A program made the position numbers and the translations under genes. From Listeria sp. PSOL-1 (GTDB taxonomy: Bacteria > Bacillota > Bacilli > Lactobacillales > Listeriaceae), in contig NZ_LR760298.1 of the NCBI RefSeq assembly GCF_902806445.1, positions 496,001 through 560,000 of the forward strand: a DNA stretch of 64,000 nt. Direction: 5' to 3'. Every line of letters begins with the position of its first letter. Position 1 is the first letter of the stretch. A model generated the notes under the pieces. The model was not told where the DNA came from. It saw only the letters and a program-made list of their open reading frames with translations, and ran no database searches. Shown here piece by piece: positions 1 through 7,926 of this stretch.

Positions 1-11
1 GACACCATGCG

Positions 12-190
12 ATAAAAAATAAAGCGTAAGTGCTACATGTCGAATAACGACAAATCGAGCGAAAGTATTTATATTTAAAAAGTTTGCCAGAACCCGGAAG
101 CGGAGCGTACGACTGTACGTGTGAGAACCGGAAGTCTGGCAAACTTTTTAAATGTGAGCGTTTGTCGTCGATTTATTTTGTGTATACCCA
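12..190. repeat. Palindromic repeat, copy A
   Basis: An imperfect palindrome with a 17-base stem (77-93 with 135-151, core TTTGCCAGA/TCTGGCAAA) and an inner GTACGACTGTAC palindrome. It ends in TTTGTCGTCGATTTATTTTG (161-180). The reverse complement of 1616-1790 aligns along most of its length, so it is one of a pair of inverted copies flanking the TetR/SDR pair. It overlaps the 3' end of the TetR gene and supplies its stop codon. It probably also acts as a transcription terminator. The left boundary may lie outside the window. Confidence 0.7.
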
Positions 191-777
191 AACCCAAAGA
201 TGAATTTTTTTCCGTGAGCTTGTAGCCCTAAGATAATATGTGCAAGTTCTTCGGCACTTTCTAATGGTTTTTGTAACCAGCTTTTTAAAACACCAAATAA
301 CGCAAGACCTTCATAATGGACGGCAAGATCGACCATCCGAGGATCCGCATTTTTTATCTTTTCCATTGAAAGCGTTGTCTCTTTCATTAAAGAGATTAAG
401 TGGTTTTGCATGCGCGTTTCAAATCCTAAGTCGCCGTTTATGCTTAGCATTGCATTTATAAACGCAGTATTTTTTTCCAAAACAGCAATTGATGCAATGA
501 TATAAGGTGTTAGAGCTGGATTTGTGGCATCAACTTTAGCAAAAATAGCGGAACCATCTACGTGAATTTGATCAAGTTCAGTAAAAATTGCTGCTTCAAC
601 TTGCTCAATCAGTTCATACTTATCAATAAAGTGCCTGTAGAAAGTAGAACGATTAACTTTAGCCTGTTTTGAAATATTATCGACTGTAATTTTAGCGATC
701 GGTTTCTCCTCGACTAGTTGAGCGAAAGAAGAGATAAGTCGCTTTTTTGTTTGGATTGTTTTTTTATATTTCGTCAT
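148..777 (-). CDS. TetR/AcrR family transcriptional regulator
   Basis: A protein of about 209 residues with an N-terminal TetR helix-turn-helix: KITVDNISKQAKVNRSTFYRHF is the classic recognition-helix pattern. The C-terminal ligand/dimer domain is variable and gives no hint of the inducer. The ATG at 777 is preferred over an upstream start because GGAGGTGAACC lies just before it. The gene is divergent from the SDR gene at 911. A promoter, TTGCAT-17-TAAACT, lies on the minus strand at 797-825. By family behaviour it probably represses itself or the SDR gene; that is inference. The last dozen codons fall inside repeat copy A. Confidence 0.85.
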   Translation of the reverse strand: MTKYKKTIQTKKRLISSFAQLVEEKPIAKITVDNISKQAKVNRSTFYRHFIDKYELIEQVEAAIFTELDQIHVDGSAIFAKVDATNPALTPYIIASIAVLEKNTAFINAMLSINGDLGFETRMQNHLISLMKETTLSMEKIKNADPRMVDLAVHYEGLALFGVLKSWLQKPLESAEELAHIILGLQAHGKKFIFGFGYTQNKSTTNAHI

Positions 778-796
778 CTGGTTCACCTCCGCTATT

Positions 797-825
797 AGTT
801 TAAGGATATAACGACTAAAATGCAA
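797..825 (-). promoter_or_regulatory. Promoter of the TetR gene
   Basis: Read on the minus strand this is TTGCAT, a 17-base spacer and TAAACT, followed by the GGAGGTG ribosome site. It is a sigma-A type promoter identified by eye. Confidence 0.55.
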
Positions 826-846
826 CACTTTGTCTTAAATTGATGA

Positions 847-898
847 TTGAATGCAATTTAAATCTGGCATACACTTATTTTGTAAACGTTAAATGTTT
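847..898 (+). promoter_or_regulatory. SDR promoter with candidate TetR operator
   Basis: TTGAAT (847-852), a 17-base spacer and TACACT (870-875) form a sigma-A type promoter. Just downstream, near the expected transcription start, AAACGTT-A-AATGTTT (884-898) is a 7-1-7 palindrome with one mismatch. Its position would suit repression by the divergent TetR protein. The assignment as operator is inference. Confidence 0.5.
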
Positions 899-910
899 GG
901 AGGAGGAAAA

Positions 911-1615
911 ATGATGATAAAGAAAGTAGCTCTTGTTACAGGTGGGAATAAAGGTATCGGAAAGGAAATCGTCCGTGGTTTATATGAAGCGGGCGTAAAA
1001 GTATACCTTGGCGCAAGAAATTTAGAAAGAGGAAGAGTGGCTGCAAAAGAAATTGCTGCTGAAATTGAGATTATACAGCAAGATATAACAGACGAAGCCA
1101 GTATTGATACTGCTTATGAAGCGATCAATAAAAATGAAAAGTGTTTAGACATTTTGGTAAATAATGCAGCAATGAATTTAGGTGCGGCGGCTTCAAGCCA
1201 AGTGACTGTTCAAGAAATGCGCACTGTATTTGAAACAAATGTTTTTTCAATCGTTGGTATGACAAATCGATTTTTACCCCTTTTAAAAAAAGCTGAGCAT
1301 GCCAATATTGTAAATCTTTCAAGTGATGTGGCTTCGCTTCAATTACAAAAAGAATCTGCTGATCTTCCACTATCTTATCCATCTTCCAAGACAGCAGTGA
1401 ATGCGCTGACCGTTCATTATGCTTCTGAGTTTAAAAATAGTCATTTGCATTTTAATATGATTGCCCCAGGTTTTGTTGATACAGATTTTAATGGCCATCG
1501 TGGCACGAAAACACCACAAGAAGGTGCAGCCGCTCCACTTAAATATGCACTAGACTTTTCTGATCACGCGCCGAATGGGGTATATGCTAGTTCTGAAGGA
1601 GTTATTCCTTTTTAA
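911..1615 (+). CDS. Short-chain dehydrogenase/reductase (SDR)
   Basis: A protein of about 234 residues with the classical SDR signature: cofactor motif TGGNKGIG near the N-terminus, NNAA near residue 90, the catalytic serine in NLSSDVA, and YPSSK as the YxxxK catalytic pair. It should be a cytosolic NAD(P)(H)-dependent oxidoreductase; the substrate cannot be told. The start follows GGAGGAGG at 899-906; an ATG in frame at 893 lacks a ribosome site. It is divergent from the TetR regulator. The gene ends directly at repeat copy B, so the pair looks like a self-contained cassette. Confidence 0.9.
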   Translation: MMIKKVALVTGGNKGIGKEIVRGLYEAGVKVYLGARNLERGRVAAKEIAAEIEIIQQDITDEASIDTAYEAINKNEKCLDILVNNAAMNLGAAASSQVTVQEMRTVFETNVFSIVGMTNRFLPLLKKAEHANIVNLSSDVASLQLQKESADLPLSYPSSKTAVNALTVHYASEFKNSHLHFNMIAPGFVDTDFNGHRGTKTPQEGAAAPLKYALDFSDHAPNGVYASSEGVIPF

Positions 1616-1790
1616 ACAAAATAAATCAGCGAAAAGTGCTCGTAGTTCATATTTAAAGAGGCTTGCCAGACTTCCGGTTCTAACGTACCAGTCGTACGCT
1701 CTATTTCCGGATTCTGGCAAACCTCTTTTTGCTCTATTTCTTAAAAATAGCGCTAAATACATGACACCACAAACGCATTTATTTTTTAAT
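1616..1790. repeat. Palindromic repeat, copy B (inverted relative to copy A)
   Basis: The stem core GCTTGCCAGA/TCTGGCAAACC flanks an inner CGTACCAGTCGTACG palindrome. Its reverse complement shares with copy A the segments GAGCGTACGACT and AACCGGAAGTCTGGCAA, and the outer GATTTATTTTGT and AAAAAATAAA ends. It lies between two convergent genes, so it may terminate transcription in both directions. It also overlaps the last codons of the DUF6270 gene. Confidence 0.7.
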
Positions 1791-3771
1791 TTGTACTTTC
1801 CCTAATATAAATTAACTCTTTTAATAAGTCTTGATAGTAGCTAGAGATGTAGTGGTCTGGGCTTAATTGGTTAGGGTGCATTTCTGAGGCAAGATAATTT
1901 TTCTTTGACATATTTACGATTCTAATCGCTGGAATTTTTGCTTCAAAGTAATTGTTCATTTGGTCCCAAAGTAAATTTGTATGTTTGATGGCCATCGCGT
2001 TTTTAAAGGGCAGTATTTTTTCCTCTTTATTATAGTAAGAAGTGGCTAATTTACCACGATTTAAAATAATTCGCTCAGCTGGCATAATTTCTAAAAGGGT
2101 AGCAATAAACTGATCAGCATAGCTTTTCCATACGTTGAAATACGCTTGATTATTTTGATGATCTAACATACGTTCGAATGGGAGCTGCTCGATTAACATA
2201 CTGTTTTCAAAAGTAGGATTATAGGTAATGGCAGCATCCTCTTTAAGCCATAAGATAGGCCAATTTGCATCAGCTGCTAAATCAATAAGTAGAAAATCAG
2301 GTTTTTCTTGTTGAAGCTTTGTGAAGAAATTTTTCGTGAGATCGGCTTGAATGATCGACTTAGCGGTTTCTGGAATCGTTGCTGACTGCTCGGGTATATC
2401 AATCTGTTTAGACATCAGACTAATTAGTGAGCTATCTTGCGTGACGGTTTTTAAGGCAAAAAAGTTGTTAGCATCTAAATTGTAGTATTTGTTTGTACAA
2501 AAAGCATCTAAACTAATACAACTTCCAAATAAACCCAGTGACGTAGCTTGTGACGTATTCTCTGGAAAATTTATACAAGATAACATCAATGTTTTAAGAG
2601 GGTCAGTTATTAATTTAAGATAATGTCCTGCTTCTCTTAAAGTAAATTTGGTATGCTCTCCTTGGGAAAAGATTGGCATGTCTGGTCTGTTTTTGGAACG
2701 AACAAAAAAGGCCCAATTCTCTTCAATCGATTGATTTATTGCGAAAAGTTCTTCTTTTTTGATGGAAATGTTAAAAGAACCCCAGCTTTTTTTGAGCAAC
2801 CAATTTTTTTCATTTAAATATTCAATGAAATCACCTTTCGTATATTGTTTTTTTAATACAATTTCAGTAGGTGAAAATTCTTTCTTTAACGAGAAATGCA
2901 AATGAAGCGTTTCATCCTCTTCTTTCAATTCAGTAAGCCATGCAACTTGTTCTACTTCTTTTTTCAGCGTCAATGAGAGCCTATTTGAACCCGTTTCATA
3001 GGATGATAAAAGGGCATAAGTCGGATCGGCAAAAATCAGTTTAGAGGCAACTTTTCCCTTTAAATGGTCACTGATTTGTAAATATTCAAGACGGTTTCCA
3101 TTGCTTGATGTAGGAATTTCGAGCAATACATCAAGGATATTGTGTGAGTCAATGTTAAGCGTCCCAAGAATTTTTGCTGTTGGGATTGAAAACGGTATAT
3201 GTTTTTCAGAGCCATTTGGTAGTGGGAAAGAAAGACTTTCTTCATGAAATAAGTATAAATCAGGTTGAGATCGACGCAATAATACAATGTTGCATGGTAA
3301 ATCATTTAAAGTTATATTGGATTCGATTCTTATTTTTCCTGAAATTTGATCATTATTTAATTCAAATGTTTCTAGCCAAATATTGATTTTTTTGGGTTCA
3401 CTAATAAATGTCAATATGCCTTCTGGGAATTCAAAGTGATAATCAAATAAAGAGTTAGGTGATGAAATCTGCTCGTATTGAAGTGGTCCATCTGTTGAAA
3501 TCGTATAGTGGGTATCCTCAAAGCTAGCCACAAAATGCCAATTCGTTTTTGTATTACTGAAAGATTTTGCGACGAGTAATTCGTGTTTCATATAAAAAAT
3601 GTAACCATGCTCGTTTTTCTTGAAGGGGAGATTTATTAATTGTAATGGAGAATTTATCGTTGTATTATAATAAGCTTTGATTACAGAGATGGGAAGATCT
3701 GTTTTAATTATTATTTGCCATTCTTTTTTGTCTGTATCAAAAATAATTTTAGTTGCATAGATTTTCATCAT
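1786..3771 (-). CDS. DUF6270 domain-containing protein
   Basis: A protein of about 661 residues. The C-terminal half carries the pattern typical of DUF6270: LGLFGSCISLDAFC (about residue 420), a hydrophobic FLLIDLA segment, and a C-terminal HPNQLSPDHYISSYY. The FGSC element and the late histidine recall GDSL/SGNH hydrolases, so an esterase or acetyl-transfer role on a surface polymer is possible but unproven. The N-terminal half looks like beta-rich domains, with no signal peptide or membrane segment. An ATG following GGAGCTTG was chosen over an upstream TTG. It is divergent from the envelope glycosyltransferase at 3983. Confidence 0.7.
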   Translation of the reverse strand: MMKIYATKIIFDTDKKEWQIIIKTDLPISVIKAYYNTTINSPLQLINLPFKKNEHGYIFYMKHELLVAKSFSNTKTNWHFVASFEDTHYTISTDGPLQYEQISSPNSLFDYHFEFPEGILTFISEPKKINIWLETFELNNDQISGKIRIESNITLNDLPCNIVLLRRSQPDLYLFHEESLSFPLPNGSEKHIPFSIPTAKILGTLNIDSHNILDVLLEIPTSSNGNRLEYLQISDHLKGKVASKLIFADPTYALLSSYETGSNRLSLTLKKEVEQVAWLTELKEEDETLHLHFSLKKEFSPTEIVLKKQYTKGDFIEYLNEKNWLLKKSWGSFNISIKKEELFAINQSIEENWAFFVRSKNRPDMPIFSQGEHTKFTLREAGHYLKLITDPLKTLMLSCINFPENTSQATSLGLFGSCISLDAFCTNKYYNLDANNFFALKTVTQDSSLISLMSKQIDIPEQSATIPETAKSIIQADLTKNFFTKLQQEKPDFLLIDLAADANWPILWLKEDAAITYNPTFENSMLIEQLPFERMLDHQNNQAYFNVWKSYADQFIATLLEIMPAERIILNRGKLATSYYNKEEKILPFKNAMAIKHTNLLWDQMNNYFEAKIPAIRIVNMSKKNYLASEMHPNQLSPDHYISSYYQDLLKELIYIRESTN

Positions 3772-3905
3772 CAAGCTCCTTTATATAGGTTTTCAATTAA
3801 TTAAATATATTTTAGCATAAATTATTATAAAGAACAGCTGTTGAGGGGGAAAAGATATTTTTATGTGACCATTATCCGATTTTTTGCTATATTTAAGGTC
3901 TTGTG

Positions 3906-3934
3906 TTGATAATTGCTAGTGTTTTTGATATATT
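3906..3934 (+). promoter_or_regulatory. Promoter of the GT2/flippase operon
   Basis: TTGATA (3906-3911), a 17-base spacer and TATATT (3929-3934) form a near-consensus sigma-A promoter about 50 bases before the glycosyltransferase start. Confidence 0.6.
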
Positions 3935-3982
3935 AGATGAAGCTATTACATTTTAAGATAAAAATTCAGGAGGAAGTAGATT

Positions 3983-4924
3983 ATGCATGAGAAGATAGCT
4001 GTATTAATACCTTGCTATAATGAAGAAATTACAATAAAAAAAGTTATTCAAGATTTTAAAAAAGAGCTTCCTCAAGCTATCGTATACGTTTACGACAATA
4101 ACTCTGTAGATAAAACATACGAAATTGCTGAAAGTGAAGGAGCGGTTGTAAAAGCTGAATTTAGACAGGGTAAGGGAAATGTTGTGCGAAGTATGTTTGC
4201 GGATATTGATGCAGATTACTATATTATGGTAGATGGTGATGACACGTATCCAGCAGAATCAGCACATGCCATTTTAGAGACGCTTAGAAGTGGCCAAGCA
4301 GATATGGTCATTGGCGATCGCCTCAGTAATGGGACTTATTCTGCTGAGAATAAACGTAATTTCCATGGATTTGGAAATAGCCTTGTAAAAAATACAATTA
4401 ATCGAATTTTTAAAAGTAATATTGAGGATATTATGACAGGCTTACGGGGTTTTAATCGTTATTTTGTTAAAACAATGCCCGTGATGAGTCCAGGGTTTGA
4501 AATTGAAACGGAAATGACAATTCATGCACTTGAAAACCGCTTTTTGATTAAAGAAATCCCGATTGATTATCGTGACCGCCCAGAAGGCAGTGAGTCGAAA
4601 TTAAATACTTTTAGTGACGGTATAAAAGTTATTCATACAATTATCCGTTTATTTAAAAATTGTAAGCCACTAATGTTCTTTAGTAGTTTAGCACTAGTTA
4701 TCTTTGTTATTGGTTTTTTAATCGGTTTACCAGTGCTTATTGAATACGCTGAAATTGGACTAGTACCTAAATTTCCAAGTGCTTTACTTGCTGTCGGATT
4801 CATTTTACTTGCTATGATGCTATTTATTTGTGGTTTGATTTTAGACACATTACAGTATCGAAATCGGCAAATGTATTATTTAGAACTTACAAAATATTGT
4901 ACACAAAATAATATAATGGAGTGA
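3983..4924 (+). CDS. Membrane-anchored family 2 glycosyltransferase (DPM1/CsbB-like)
   Basis: A 313-residue protein. The N-terminal GT-A domain opens with VLIPCYNEE and has the metal-binding DGDDTYP near residues 77-83. Two membrane helices follow, near 228-250 and 263-288. This architecture matches polyprenyl-phosphate glycosyltransferases, which load a sugar onto undecaprenyl phosphate on the cytoplasmic face. It starts after GGAGGAAG. Its stop overlaps the next gene's ribosome site, and two small EamA-type proteins follow, so the three genes probably form one operon for lipid-sugar synthesis and flipping. The sugar and acceptor are unknown; WTA or LTA decoration is inferred from context. 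Confidence 0.85.
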   Translation: MHEKIAVLIPCYNEEITIKKVIQDFKKELPQAIVYVYDNNSVDKTYEIAESEGAVVKAEFRQGKGNVVRSMFADIDADYYIMVDGDDTYPAESAHAILETLRSGQADMVIGDRLSNGTYSAENKRNFHGFGNSLVKNTINRIFKSNIEDIMTGLRGFNRYFVKTMPVMSPGFEIETEMTIHALENRFLIKEIPIDYRDRPEGSESKLNTFSDGIKVIHTIIRLFKNCKPLMFFSSLALVIFVIGFLIGLPVLIEYAEIGLVPKFPSALLAVGFILLAMMLFICGLILDTLQYRNRQMYYLELTKYCTQNNIME

Positions 4925-4929
4925 AAAAA

Positions 4930-5286
4930 GTGAATCAACGATTATTAATAGGTATTGTACTGATGGTTTGTTCCGCTTTTTGCACTTCATGTGGACAGGC
5001 GTTTTGGAAACTAGCAGAAAACGGTTTAGCTTCACCAGAGCTTTATATTGGCTTTGTTTTTTATGGTGCGGGTGCCATTTTAATGATCGTTGCCTTTCAC
5101 TTTGGAGAGCTTTCAGTGTTACACCCATTGCTTTCTATAGGATATGTCTTTGCCATTTTTATCGGAGCTTTTGTTTTAGGTGAAAATTTAACAACAAAAC
5201 AATTAATCGGAAACTGCTTAATCATCGCAGGTGCTATTTGCTTGGGATTTAGTGGACGCAGGAAAGTTGGGGAAGAAGAAGTATGA
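4930..5286 (+). CDS. EamA/SMR-type half-transporter (ArnE-like), first subunit
   Basis: About 118 residues forming four predicted membrane helices, ending with a short basic tail. Its size and repeats (GAILMIVAFHFGELSVLHPLLS, then LGENLTTKQLIGNCLIIAG) fit one half of an EamA-fold transporter, as in ArnE/ArnF lipid-sugar flippases. A GTG at 4930 is chosen because GGAG at 4918-4921 lies eight bases upstream; another GTG at 4921 would overlap that site. It overlaps the next gene by four bases. The likely role is flipping an undecaprenyl-phosphate sugar together with the next protein. Confidence 0.75.
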   Translation: MNQRLLIGIVLMVCSAFCTSCGQAFWKLAENGLASPELYIGFVFYGAGAILMIVAFHFGELSVLHPLLSIGYVFAIFIGAFVLGENLTTKQLIGNCLIIAGAICLGFSGRRKVGEEEV

Positions 5287-5606
5287 TGTATTTACTTGCT
5301 TTGCTAATGATGACCTTGTTTGGAGCTCTAGGCGGTTTCTTTTTAAAAATGGTAAGCTTGACGAGTATTCGTAAGAAGAAATTGTATATGTTTTTAATCG
5401 GAGGCTTTTTCTACGGAGCAGGCGCCATTGTAAATGTAATTATTTTGCGGTTTTTACCTTATACGATTGTTTTTCCGTTAACTGCGTTTACCTATGTTTG
5501 GACGTTACTATTATCCTATCTTTTTATGAAAGAAACAATAAACCGGCATAAAGTAATAGGAGTTATGCTCATCATTTTTGGAGCCATCTTAATTTCACAA
5601 GGTTGA
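5283..5606 (+). CDS. EamA/SMR-type half-transporter (ArnF-like), second subunit
   Basis: A 107-residue protein with four predicted membrane helices, overlapping the previous gene (ATG inside its final codons). It carries the matching half-repeat (FPLTAFTYVWTLLLSYLFMKETI then VIGVMLIIFGAILIS). Adjacent distinct halves usually form a heterodimer with opposite membrane orientations. The pair should translocate the lipid-linked sugar made by the upstream glycosyltransferase. Multidrug export of the SMR type is the alternative, but the operon context argues against it. A terminator follows directly. Confidence 0.75.
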   Translation: MMYLLALLMMTLFGALGGFFLKMVSLTSIRKKKLYMFLIGGFFYGAGAIVNVIILRFLPYTIVFPLTAFTYVWTLLLSYLFMKETINRHKVIGVMLIIFGAILISQG

Positions 5607-5611
5607 TTTTT

Positions 5612-5651
5612 AGAATATCTGCCATGAACATGATATTCTTTTTTTATTTTT
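5612..5651 (+). terminator. Intrinsic terminator of the GT2/flippase operon
   Basis: An 8-base stem AGAATATC/GATATTCT (5612-5619 with 5632-5639) is followed by a run of T residues. Confidence 0.8.
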
Positions 5652-5755
5652 GTAGGACTATTGAAAGAAATAATTTGGCCTATTGCTTTTATGCAACGAG
5701 TTATAATAAAATTGATATGTTAAATTTTTTGATCATTATATTGAAAGGATAGAGT

Positions 5756-7789
5756 ATGTTTAAAAAAAATTTGTTGAAATGCGCATTCTTCTTAGGGATT
5801 ATTGGAATTTTCTTTTGGGTAAATATCAACCAGGTGTCAGCTAAAGATGATAGTCAAGGAATTGATGCAAATGAGATTTTGAATAACAAAGTCGATGAAA
5901 AAGTATATACGCCTAGAATCCAAAGCGAAAAAGAAAGAAAAGAAAATCAAGCAAAACCAACTACAGAAGAAGCCTCAACTATTCGAGCTTTTTTTTCCTC
6001 AATCACTCTTCCAGAATATTCAAGTACACCCAGTACGACTAGCTTATCAAACTTGAATCAAACCATCATAAACAAAAACTTTGCTACACCACAGATAGAA
6101 AAACAACTGAAAAATTTTGATCGTTTTCCTTATGCAGATGGCGTTGGGAAACCGCGTGGTATAGTCATTCATGAAACAGCCAATGATAATTCCACAATCC
6201 AATCAGAAATTAATTACATGACAAATAATTGGCAAAATGCTTTTGTGCAAACATTTGTTGATCGAAATCAAGTCATTGAAATTCATCCAACTGATTATGC
6301 TTCTTGGGGAGCTGGGCCAAAAGCAAATCCATATTTTGTACAAGTTGAATTAGTTCGTGAAAAAACAGCTAATAATTTTTATCATTCCATTTATAATGAC
6401 GCTTATTACGCGGCTTATATTTTAAAAAAATATAATTTAGTTCCTACAAATGCGCATAATTCAGGGTCAGGGACTGTATGGTCACATGATGCAGTATCAC
6501 GGTATTTAGGTGGTACAACACACGGGGACCCAGTTGGTTATTTTGCAAGATGGAATTATACGTTTAATGAGTTTTTCCAATTAGTACAGTATATGTATGG
6601 ACGTATCGATGTAAGTACAACTTATTATGCTTCTTCACCAATCAATCTACGAAGTGATGCTAACTGGTCTTCAAGTATTGCTGCAAAAATCAATATTGGT
6701 GAGTCAATGAAAGTTGATCCTTCGAAAGCTAAAAATGGTTGGGCCTATGTAAATTACAAAGGCACAATTGGTTATATTCCATACACTTATATTCAAAAAG
6801 AAAATACTTTCCAGAAAGTTTATGCTAAAGATAAGCTCAATCTCCGTTCAGATGCGAAATGGGATTCAAGTGTTTCTGGTGTCGTGCCTGCTGGTCAAGC
6901 CATTACATCTAATGGCGCAAAAGCTAAAAATGGCTGGGCATATGTCACATATGTTACAAGCAATGGAAACATATCAGGATATATTCCTTCTGCTTATTTC
7001 CAAACGACCAATCCGCTTAAAACCTATTACGGAAAAAATGACCTTAATCTAAGAGCAGATAGTAAATGGGATGCAAGTACTACAGTTACAGTGCCTGTTG
7101 GAAAGGCAGTAACGGTAAATACAGCTTTGTCTAAAAATGGCTGGTGGCATATTACGTACAATGGTAAAATTGGTTATTTACCGGGAGATTATTTACAAGA
7201 AACTAATCCAATTAAGAAATATTATGGCAAAGATTTGTTAAACTTAAGAGCAGATAGTAATTGGGATTCAAAGGTAGTTGTTGCTGTTCCAACAGGTGAA
7301 GTGGTGACGGTAAATACGGCACTAACTAAAAATAATTGGTGGTATATCATCTATAAAGGTGTATCCGGTTATTTACCAGGGGGCTATTTACAAGAAACCA
7401 ATCCAATTCGCTATGCTTATGCTAAGGATCTATTAAATGTTCGCTCAGATAGCAACTGGGATTCAAATGTGAGTGTTGTTGTTTCAGCAGGCGAAAAAGT
7501 TCAAATTAATACAGCCAAAGAAAAAAATGACTGGGCATATATGTCTTATAACGGCAAGGGAGGATATCTTCCTGAGGGCTATGTTGCTAGTACCAATCCT
7601 TATACAACTTATTATGCTATTAATGCAATAAACTTACGAAAAGATAGCAATTGGGATTCTGGGGTTGTAGGAGTGATCCCTGCAAAAGCAAAAGTGGCTG
7701 TTGACTTAAGTAAAACAAAAAACGGTTGGCTTTATGTAACATATAATACAATAAAGGGTTACATCCCAGAAGTGTATTTATCTAAATAA
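5756..7789 (+). CDS. Secreted N-acetylmuramoyl-L-alanine amidase with six SH3b repeats
   Basis: A 677-residue autolysin. A signal peptide (basic KKN, hydrophobic core, VSA-type cleavage near residue 29) precedes a linker. An Amidase_2 domain follows at about 130-280, with GIVIHETAND, the WSHDAV histidine and HGDPVGYF matching Atl/Ami-type zinc amidases. Six SH3b repeats of about 65 residues run from about 288 to the C-terminus. The enzyme cleaves the MurNAc-L-alanine bond in peptidoglycan, and the repeats probably bind the wall. Listeria Ami-type amidases usually use GW modules instead. It sits between WTA-related genes. The start is preceded by GAAAGGA. Confidence 0.9.
   Translation: MFKKNLLKCAFFLGIIGIFFWVNINQVSAKDDSQGIDANEILNNKVDEKVYTPRIQSEKERKENQAKPTTEEASTIRAFFSSITLPEYSSTPSTTSLSNLNQTIINKNFATPQIEKQLKNFDRFPYADGVGKPRGIVIHETANDNSTIQSEINYMTNNWQNAFVQTFVDRNQVIEIHPTDYASWGAGPKANPYFVQVELVREKTANNFYHSIYNDAYYAAYILKKYNLVPTNAHNSGSGTVWSHDAVSRYLGGTTHGDPVGYFARWNYTFNEFFQLVQYMYGRIDVSTTYYASSPINLRSDANWSSSIAAKINIGESMKVDPSKAKNGWAYVNYKGTIGYIPYTYIQKENTFQKVYAKDKLNLRSDAKWDSSVSGVVPAGQAITSNGAKAKNGWAYVTYVTSNGNISGYIPSAYFQTTNPLKTYYGKNDLNLRADSKWDASTTVTVPVGKAVTVNTALSKNGWWHITYNGKIGYLPGDYLQETNPIKKYYGKDLLNLRADSNWDSKVVVAVPTGEVVTVNTALTKNNWWYIIYKGVSGYLPGGYLQETNPIRYAYAKDLLNVRSDSNWDSNVSVVVSAGEKVQINTAKEKNDWAYMSYNGKGGYLPEGYVASTNPYTTYYAINAINLRKDSNWDSGVVGVIPAKAKVAVDLSKTKNGWLYVTYNTIKGYIPEVYLSK
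6619..7786 (+). repeat. Six tandem SH3b-coding units
   Basis: Six units of about 195 bases each encode INLRSDxNWDSS, a KNGWxYV core and GYxPxxYL, ending in a TNP(I/L) linker. Units 3 and 4 are the most alike (TALSKNGWW / TALTKNNWW), which suggests recent duplication. Confidence 0.85.
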
Positions 7790-7799
7790 AAATGCAAAC

Positions 7800-7920
7800 G
7801 AGAAGGGGCATAAATCGATTTCGCCATCCTTTTTAGAAAAAAGTGATCTAAAAAGGATGGGACAACACAAGCAAGTGTTTGTCGTCGATTTATTTCGTTT
7901 ATGCCCCAAATTCGTTTGCT
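7800..7920. terminator. Long bidirectional terminator, repeat-family copy C
   Basis: Between the convergent amidase and galU genes. A perfect 14-base stem (7824-7837 with 7847-7860) sits inside outer arms GGGGCATAAA (7805-7814) and its complement TTTATGCCCC (7898-7907). The right half contains GTTTGTCGTCGATTTATTT, shared with copy A at 160-178. It therefore belongs to the same dispersed family as the repeats flanking the TetR/SDR pair. Confidence 0.75.
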
Positions 7921-7926
7921 TTTTAT

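Noticed and set aside
240-461. Plus-strand frame opposite the TetR gene
   Set aside because: Shadow of the real gene; no ribosome site and no protein-like features. The same applies to the other antisense frames, for example within pncB, gltB, map and mreB.
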